Positions 1-3,943 of a DNA stretch of 8,689 bases are shown piece after piece. The stretch covers positions 1-8,689 of the forward strand of contig JAIRTK010000144.1 of the NCBI GenBank assembly GCA_031254955.1, read 5' to 3'. The position numbers were made by a program, and so were the translations under genes. This DNA comes from Opitutaceae bacterium. GTDB taxonomy: Bacteria > Verrucomicrobiota > Verrucomicrobiia > Opitutales > Opitutaceae. The notes under the pieces are model-generated. The model had not been told where the DNA came from and made no database searches. It saw nothing but the letters and a program-made list of their open reading frames with translations. Numbering within the stretch: position 1 is the stretch's first letter; every line of letters begins with the position of its first letter.

Positions 1-1882
1 GCGTGACGAGGTTCGCGTCGAGCGTGTGGTAAAAGGTCCAGAGCGCGGGGCTTTCGTGGAGGCGGCGCAGGCCGAGGTAATCGCGAAATTCGCCGAACAT
101 TTTTTTGTCCGGCATCCAGAGAAACTCGCGCATGGCGCGGGCGATGAGCGCGGCTTCGCGTTCATAAAACGCGGCGCGGTCGCGCCGGTCCAGGAGGCGC
201 GCGAGGCGGGCGGCTTGGGCGTTGTGGTAGTGGTTGTAGGCGGAGGCGTGGGTGACGCCGCCGCCGTGATACTGGAGATCGTCGCTGGCCCAGATTTGCG
301 CGTAGGCTTCGTAGAGCGGGAGTTTTTCGGGGCCGAATTCGCGGCGGAAGAGGCGGCGCTCCCACGCGAGATGGCGTTCGATCACCGGCCACAGTCCGCG
401 GGCGAAATCGAGGTCGCCCGTCCAGAGGAAATGGCGGAAGAGGGCGTCGATGTAGACGGTGTTCATGTCGTAGTGCGAGTTGGCCATGTCGCCGTTGCCG
501 TGGAGCGCGGCTTCGCTGCGGGCGAGGTTGGCGTTTTCGTCGGGCGGCGGGAGTTTGGCGGGGATGGGGTCGGTGTTCTGGCGCGTGGCCCAGTAGGCGA
601 GATGGCGGCGGGCGCGGTCGTGCCAGCCGAGCGCGTCCATCGCGTAGGGGCCGCGCCAGCCGAGGAGTCTGGAGCGCCACGCGATCGCGCCGTGCATGAC
701 CGCGCCCTGCGGTTCGTCCCAGACGGCGTCGGCGCCGATGTTGAGGGCGGCGACGGCGGCATTGAGGAAGGGGTCGGGCGTCTCGACCGCGATTTGCGAG
801 CGCACGGCTGCGAAATGCGCGGCGGTCTCGTCAAAGACGCGCGGGAGGTCGGCGGCGGCGAAGGCGGGCGCGAGCGGGATGGGCACGGGCGCGGGTTTCG
901 CGCCGGGGCGGCTGGCGGAGGTGACGGCGGCGTAATCGGCGAGTTCGGTGGAGACGGCGGCGGATGCGGCGGCGGCGGCGTCTGTATTGGTTTCCTGAAT
1001 ACGTTGCAGGCAAAGGAAGAGCGGCGCGGCGGCGGCGGCTCCGTCGAGCGGCATCACGGCGGCGACGACCGGGGTCCGCGGCGCGGGCGCGCCGGCGGGC
1101 GAGGAGGCGAGGAGCGCGGCGGGCGAGGACCAGTGCGCGGCGTCGGCCAGCGCGAGCTTCGCGGCGGCGGGGAACAGCGCGGCGAGGGTCGCGGGGGGCG
1201 CGCGCAGCGTGAAGCGCGGGCCGTCGAGCGCGAAGGTGTTTCCGGAGCAGGCCTCGGGTTTGAGTTGGAAGTATTCGCCGATGGGCACGGCCTCGGTGCC
1301 GATGTCGCCGTCGCGTTTGCCGCGTTTGCCATTGAGGCCGCCGTAGGCCGCGATGAGTTCGAGGCCGCCGCCGGGCGCGGGCGCGAGGTTTTCCGCCTCG
1401 ACGCGCACGATGAGGCCGTCGGTCTGGTGGAGCGCGATGGCGTGGAGGCGCAGCACGGCACCCGCGCCGAGGAGCGGGTCGCGGATTTCATAAAGCATCT
1501 CGCCGGGGCGGTAGCGGGCGGTGACGCGGGCGGCTTCGTGCAGCCATTTCGCGGAGCCGTCCGCCGCGCGGATGCCGAGGCGGAGGTTGCCGCCGCGACC
1601 GGGCAGGTAGAGGGAAAACTCGGGCAGGTCGCCGGCATCGACGCGGAAGGCGGTGTTGCCGCCGTAGAGCGGGCGGTTAAAAAATTCGCCGCCGTTTTCG
1701 ATGACGAAGTCGTGTCCGTCGGGCGCATAACGCAGCGGGCGCCCGATGTTGTGGACAAGGTTGGGCTGGAGGCCGCGCGGCTGAAACATTTGCGCGGCGG
1801 GCGCGGGCATGGACGCGGCGGAGAGCGCGAGGAAAATCGCGGGGAGGACACGGCGCGGGGACAGGGCGGGAGTTGGTTTCAT
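1..1882 (-). CDS. Secreted DUF4450 domain protein, probable (alpha/alpha)6 glycosidase-like enzyme (3' end outside window)
   Basis: The frame stays open from an ATG at 1882 to the left edge, giving 627 codons and no stop, so the C-terminus is missing. Residues 1-30 look like a signal peptide: RR at 10-11, a hydrophobic core at 12-23, and an Ala-rich cleavage region before Q31. This suggests export. The N-terminal part carries patches I recognise from DUF4450 proteins of Bacteroidota: RPLRYAPDG (48-56), FNRPLYGGNTAFRV (68-81) and GDLPEF (84-89). The C-terminal part has DEPQGAVMHGAIAWRS (389-404), GWRGPY (408-413), GDMANSHYDMN (464-474) and WASDDLQYHGGG (531-542), typical of the helical half of that family, which resembles six-hairpin glycosidases. 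No reaction is established for the family; sugar-polymer processing in the periplasm or outside is inference. An Ala-rich linker near residues 260-330 joins the halves. No clear ribosome binding site precedes the ATG. It is separated from dps by 414 bp and a terminator, so it is its own unit. Confidence 0.85.
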   Translation of the reverse strand, partial: MKPTPALSPRRVLPAIFLALSAASMPAPAAQMFQPRGLQPNLVHNIGRPLRYAPDGHDFVIENGGEFFNRPLYGGNTAFRVDAGDLPEFSLYLPGRGGNLRLGIRAADGSAKWLHEAARVTARYRPGEMLYEIRDPLLGAGAVLRLHAIALHQTDGLIVRVEAENLAPAPGGGLELIAAYGGLNGKRGKRDGDIGTEAVPIGEYFQLKPEACSGNTFALDGPRFTLRAPPATLAALFPAAAKLALADAAHWSSPAALLASSPAGAPAPRTPVVAAVMPLDGAAAAAPLFLCLQRIQETNTDAAAAASAAVSTELADYAAVTSASRPGAKPAPVPIPLAPAFAAADLPRVFDETAAHFAAVRSQIAVETPDPFLNAAVAALNIGADAVWDEPQGAVMHGAIAWRSRLLGWRGPYAMDALGWHDRARRHLAYWATRQNTDPIPAKLPPPDENANLARSEAALHGNGDMANSHYDMNTVYIDALFRHFLWTGDLDFARGLWPVIERHLAWERRLFRREFGPEKLPLYEAYAQIWASDDLQYHGGGVTHASAYNHYHNAQAARLARLLDRRDRAAFYEREAALIARAMREFLWMPDKKMFGEFRDYLGLRRLHESPALWTFYHTLDANLVT

Positions 1883-1927
1883 TGGGCAAGCAGGTCGAGG
1901 GCGGACGGGGCGGTTGGTCTTATAACC

Positions 1928-2034
1928 CATTCCGAACTTTTTTCGCCCTTGCCAAGGCAGGCGCCGGAGGCCGGCGACGGCTCGGCGGAAGACGCCCCGC
2001 CTTGGCTTGGCAAGGGCGAAAAGGGTTCGGAATG
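1928..2034. repeat. Long inverted repeat, 29-bp arms with 49-nt spacer
   Basis: The arms are 1928-1956 and 2006-2034. The outer ten bases (cattccgaac / gttcggaatg) and the inner seventeen (ttttcgcccttgccaag and its complement) match perfectly. They are separated by TT opposite GG, which in plus-strand RNA would be two G-U wobbles, giving an uninterrupted 29-bp stem. The spacer is itself GC-rich and partly self-complementary. A direct repeat gtcttat lies at 1917-1923 and 2036-2042, just outside the arms. This could be a small non-autonomous mobile element, a dispersed intergenic repeat, or a structured leader. It sits 46 bases from the DUF4450 start. Confidence 0.7.
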
Positions 2035-2201
2035 CGTCTTATCCAAACACATGAAACGCGGCGGGGAACTCCTTTTGGCATCGGACAGTTTGCAGGGCGG
2101 TTTTCCAAGAAGGATGAGCCTGGACCTCGGACACTTTTCGCCGGTCCCGCGCCGTCACAGGGCTTGGACATGGGAGTGCGTGGCGCCCGCCGCCCCGGCG
2201 C

Positions 2202-2236
2202 AAAAAATCCCGCGCCGTTTTCGTGCGCGGGATTTT
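2202..2236 (-). terminator. Rho-independent terminator of dps
   Basis: Read on the minus strand, a perfect 12-bp stem (2236-2225 with 2215-2204; gcgcgggatttt and its complement) encloses a 9-nt loop. The A-run at 2202-2207 becomes six U residues closing the hairpin, of which four are in the stem. It begins 61 bases beyond the dps stop codon and separates dps from the DUF4450 gene. Confidence 0.8.
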
Positions 2237-2296
2237 GCCGGCGAAGGATGAAGCCGGGGGAGTTGACCGTCCGCCCCGCCCGCCTCGGCGTCCGGA

Positions 2297-2758
2297 TTAT
2301 TTCATCCAGCTTTTGAGCATCCAGACGATCTTCTGGTGCCACTGGAGGCGGGCGATGGCCATGTCCTGCGTCTCGGCGTCCCCGGCCTCGCCGGCGGCGT
2401 CGCGCAAGGCGGCAAAGTCCTTGATGGTTTTTTCGTGGGCCGCAAGCAGGCTGGTCACGTAGTCGCGGGCCGAAAGAGGGCCGGAAGGCTCCTGCAAGCC
2501 GGACACCTTGGCGAAACGCCCCAGGCCGCCGATGGCATAGGCCTTGAGAAAACGGATGCGCTCGGCCAGTTCGTCCACGGCGGTGAAGAGATCTTGGTAT
2601 TGCTCCTCAAACGCCGTGTGCAGCGAGAAGAAGTTCGGGCCTTCGACGTTCCAGTGCGCGCTATGCGTGAGCGCCATCAGCGAGTAGGAGTCGGCGAGAA
2701 CGAGGTCGAGCAACTCGACCACGGGAGAGGCGGATTTGGATTTCTTGGTTTTTTTCAT
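2297..2758 (-). CDS. dps: Dps-family miniferritin (DNA starvation/stationary-phase protection protein)
   Basis: A 153-residue protein of normal Dps length. Dps forms hollow dodecamers that oxidise Fe(II), preferably with peroxide, store it as ferric mineral and often coat DNA. The intersubunit ferroxidase signature is intact in spacing: H35-x11-H47-x3-E51-x10-D62-x3-E66, within 'HWNVEGPNFFSLH' and 'DELAERIRFLK'. Position 51 is Glu where E. coli Dps has Asp. The N-terminal tail is Lys-rich (K2, K3, K5, K6, K8), like DNA-binding Dps tails, which suggests but does not prove DNA binding. The C-terminal 'QWHQKIVWMLKSWMK' fits the last helix of the fold. I chose the ATG at 2758. An in-frame upstream extension to 2884 would start inside the rpsP terminator and lacks family similarity. 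No good ribosome binding site is seen. The gene lies between its own terminator and that of rpsP, so it is monocistronic. Confidence 0.93.
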   Translation of the reverse strand: MKKTKKSKSASPVVELLDLVLADSYSLMALTHSAHWNVEGPNFFSLHTAFEEQYQDLFTAVDELAERIRFLKAYAIGGLGRFAKVSGLQEPSGPLSARDYVTSLLAAHEKTIKDFAALRDAAGEAGDAETQDMAIARLQWHQKIVWMLKSWMK

Positions 2759-2773
2759 AAGCGGATGGGGACG

Positions 2774-2802
2774 AATGAACCAGAAATGGAAATCCCTTTC
2801 AA
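2774..2802 (-). promoter_or_regulatory. Possible sigma70-type promoter of dps
   Basis: On the minus strand TTGAAA (2802-2797) is followed after 17 bases by TTCATT (2779-2774). The first hexamer matches TTGACA at five of six positions, while the second matches TATAAT at only three. It lies between the rpsP terminator and the dps ATG, where a promoter is needed, but would leave a leader of only about ten bases. I see no palindrome resembling a Fur, PerR or OxyR operator. Confidence 0.3.
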
Positions 2803-2857
2803 GCAACGAGACCATGTATTTTCCGCCCGCCCCCATGAGCGTTGCCGGGCATCCCGG

Positions 2858-2891
2858 AAAACAAAACCCCCGGACGCGAGGCATCCGGGGG
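2858..2891 (-). terminator. Rho-independent terminator of rpsP
   Basis: On the minus strand an 8-bp perfect GC stem (2891-2884 with 2874-2867, ccccc-gga and its complement) has a 9-nt loop. It is followed by TTTTGTTTT (2866-2858). It starts 51 bases after the rpsP stop and isolates rpsP from dps. Confidence 0.85.
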
Positions 2892-2941
2892 AGGGGGGCA
2901 GGGGAAACGCACGCGATGGCGCGTGGCGCGTGGCGCGAAAC

Positions 2942-3268
2942 TCAGGCTTCGGCCACGGCAGGCTCGGGAGCAGGGGCAGGCTCGGCGGCAGCGGCGGGAG
3001 CGGGAGCGGGGGCGGGGACGGCGGGGGCGTTTTTGCGGGCTTTTTTGATGAGGCCCTTGGCGGTATCGGTCGGGAGCGCGCCCTTGGACAGCCAGTATTC
3101 GGCGCGGGCGACATCGAGGGAAAGTTGCTCCTTCTTCGAGCGGGGCGCATAGGTGCCGAGAATTTCGACCGCCGCGCCATCACGACGTGAACGGGCTTCG
3201 GCCACGACCACGTGGTAAATCGGGTTGTGAGTGGCGCCGATGCGGGAAAGACGGATTTTGAGAGCCAT
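2942..3268 (-). CDS. rpsP: 30S ribosomal protein bS16
   Basis: A 108-residue protein starting MALKIRLSRIGATHNPIYHVVV, the classic bS16 N-terminus. bS16 binds 16S rRNA in the body of the small subunit and is needed for its assembly. The conserved core runs to about residue 80: 'EARSRRDG', 'EILGTYAP', 'LDVARAEYWLSKGALPTDTAKGLIKKA'. The remaining 28 residues are a low-complexity Ala/Pro/Glu tail beyond the usual end of the protein (bacterial S16 is typically 80-90 residues). The tail is probably disordered and exposed. In many bacteria rpsP heads an operon with rimM, trmD and rplS. Here it is followed at once by a terminator and then dps, so those genes must lie elsewhere. The ATG at 3268 is fixed by homology; there is no evident Shine-Dalgarno sequence. 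Confidence 0.97.
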   Translation of the reverse strand: MALKIRLSRIGATHNPIYHVVVAEARSRRDGAAVEILGTYAPRSKKEQLSLDVARAEYWLSKGALPTDTAKGLIKKARKNAPAVPAPAPAPAAAAEPAPAPEPAVAEA

Positions 3269-3309
3269 GTGATTAACTTTTACGGAGACTGTTTTTGGAA
3301 AAGCCGGTT

Positions 3310-3338
3310 AATGCACCGCCCCGCACAACCAATGTCAA
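3310..3338 (-). promoter_or_regulatory. Probable sigma70-type promoter of rpsP
   Basis: On the minus strand a perfect TTGACA (3338-3333) is followed after 17 bases by TGCATT (3315-3310), which matches TATAAT at three positions. Transcription starting near 3303 would give a leader of about 35 nt. The perfect -35 in so GC-rich a region, at the right distance from a highly expressed gene, supports the call. The exact -10 register is uncertain. Confidence 0.55.
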
Positions 3339-3380
3339 GCGCACTCTTGCAAAGAGCAGAGGGGCGGGGGCGGGGGGAAG

Positions 3381-3420
3381 GGGCGTGAAGGGACGTGGAG
3401 GGGCGTGTAGGGGCGTGGAT
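3381..3420. repeat. Four tandem 10-bp G-rich units
   Basis: Units at 3381, 3391, 3401 and 3411 read gggcgtgaag, ggacgtggag, gggcgtgtag and gggcgtggat. The consensus is gggcgtg(g/t/a)ag. They follow a stretch of G-runs (3360-3378). The block is non-coding and lies just upstream of the rpsP promoter. Runs of three or more G at short spacing could fold as a G-quadruplex on the plus strand. Confidence 0.8.
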
Positions 3421-3461
3421 GCGGAAAGATGGGGCAAGGGCATGAGGTTGGGGTGGGAGGC

Positions 3462-3503
3462 GGGAGGGGGGAGATGGGCGATGGGAGGGGGGAGATGGGA
3501 GGG
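3462..3503. repeat. Two tandem 21-bp G-rich units
   Basis: Units at 3462-3482 and 3483-3503 share their first 17 bases exactly (gggaggggggagatggg) and then diverge. Together with the 10-bp units 40 bases to the left they make about 140 bp of strongly G-skewed plus strand. No gene or known element is recognised. Confidence 0.75.
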
Positions 3504-3521
3504 CAATCGGAGCGTGGTGGC

Positions 3522-3561
3522 GGAGGCCTCGGAGAGGCCTCCCTACCGGCGCTTCCGCGCC
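3522..3561. repeat. Double hairpin, REP-like palindromic unit
   Basis: A perfect 9-bp stem ggaggcctc/gaggcctcc with a 3-nt loop (3522-3542) is followed six bases later by a 5-bp stem ggcgc/gcgcc with loop ttcc (3548-3561). Two short stable hairpins side by side in a non-coding gap resemble dispersed REP/BIME units. Whether copies occur elsewhere cannot be seen here. Confidence 0.6.
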
Positions 3562-3608
3562 AAATGAGCGTTTCCCATGCGACGGAATAATACTTTTTGC
3601 GAATCTTT

Positions 3609-3702
3609 TGTAGGGGCGTCGCTTGCGATGTCCGGCTCTTGATAACCGCGCACCAGTAAAGGCCGTGTACCAGCAACGGGCTTCGCAAGCGAAGCCCCTA
3701 CA
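3609..3702. repeat. 20-bp inverted repeat with self-folding arms
   Basis: Arms 3609-3628 and 3683-3702 are complementary at 19 of 20 positions, separated by 54 bases. Each arm overlaps its own hairpin. On the right this is gggcttcg/cgaagccc around loop caag (3678-3697). On the left it is an equivalent stem with two wobble pairs (3613-3632). Two inverted hairpin units separated by a spacer is the layout of a BIME-type palindromic element or a tiny mobile element. No target-site duplication is evident at its ends. Confidence 0.7.
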
Positions 3703-3860
3703 TGGCTCTGCTTCTAAAGGGTCCTGTTCACTGGGAAAGGGGATAACTGGGGTTGCGCAGGGGTTGGCGCAAGGGCGGGCCTTGCGCAGCGCGTAACTTC
3801 GGTTACTCTTAATTGGTTTCGTTTTTTTCATTCGGCGTGTTTCGGGGATGGGGGCGAGGA

Positions 3861-3887
3861 CGAGAAAGAGAACGAGAAAGAGAACGA
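3861..3887. repeat. Duplicated purine-rich 12-mer
   Basis: The 12-mer cgagaaagagaa occurs twice in perfect tandem (3861-3872, 3873-3884) and a third copy starts (cga). Purine-rich flanks extend it on both sides, so 3852-3909 is almost pure purine on the plus strand. It lies about 60 bases upstream of the first antiporter gene, inside its likely promoter or leader region. Confidence 0.75.
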
Positions 3888-3929
3888 TTTAGAGAGAGGG
3901 GGGGAGGCGGCTTGACGTTTTTTGGGTTT

Positions 3930-3935
3930 GGGGAG
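3930..3935 (+). promoter_or_regulatory. Shine-Dalgarno of the first antiporter gene, deciding its start
   Basis: GGGGAG lies 8 bases before the ATG at 3944, but only 5 before the GTG at 3941 and 17 before the ATG at 3953. This favours 3944 among three closely spaced in-frame starts. Confidence 0.5.
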
Positions 3936-3943
3936 TTGTTGTG

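Larger units (their letters stand above)
1883..2296. other. Intergenic region between dps and the DUF4450 gene
   Basis: This 414-bp spacer holds the dps terminator (2202-2236) and a long inverted repeat (1928-2034). Open frames cross it on both strands, but they have Arg/Pro/Gly-rich, shadow-like composition and no recognisable domain. On the minus strand a TATAAG hexamer (1923-1918) lies 36 bases before the DUF4450 ATG. It has no good -35 at normal spacing, so the promoter for that gene is not resolved. The stretch 2043-2190 shows nothing I can interpret. Confidence 0.6.
3269..3943. other. Divergent intergenic region between rpsP and the first antiporter gene
   Basis: This 675-bp spacer separates divergently transcribed genes and contains no gene I can support. 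It holds the rpsP promoter, two G-rich tandem repeat blocks, a double hairpin, a long inverted repeat with hairpin arms, a duplicated purine 12-mer and the ribosome binding site of the downstream gene. A small hairpin with a TTCG loop (gtaac/gttac, 3793-3806) and another with stem gcgcaagg/ccttgcgc (3767-3787) lie between repeats. Neither is directly followed by a T-run, so I do not call them terminators. A 183-codon minus-strand frame across the spacer is only repeat sequence read as protein. Confidence 0.7.

Noticed and set aside
26..2251. 741-codon plus-strand frame opposite the DUF4450 gene
   Set aside because: Gly/Arg/Val-rich with no family match, and it runs through the intergenic inverted repeat. 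The minus strand carries clear family motifs.
2759..2884. N-terminal extension of Dps by 42 residues
   Set aside because: It would start inside the rpsP terminator and has no family similarity. The ATG at 2758 gives the usual length and a normal Lys-rich tail.
3381..3503. Repeats considered as a CRISPR array
   Set aside because: Units of 10 and 21 bp are directly adjacent without spacers, and no cas gene is present.
3767..3828. Hairpins at 3767-3787 and 3793-3806 followed by a T-run at 3822-3828 as a terminator
   Set aside because: The T-run is 15 or more bases from either stem and no plus-strand gene ends upstream of it.
3280..3831. 183-codon minus-strand frame between rpsP and the antiporter genes
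   Set aside because: It is made of the G-rich repeats and palindromes read as protein, with no domain and no ribosome binding site.
3912..3940. TTGACG at 3912-3917 as promoter -35 for antiporter copy 1
   Set aside because: At normal spacing the -10 would be gttgtt, a poor match, and transcription would begin at or after the start codon.
3703..3943. A c-di-AMP or other riboswitch ahead of the antiporter genes
   Set aside because: No recognisable conserved aptamer motif was seen; only short hairpins and a purine tract.
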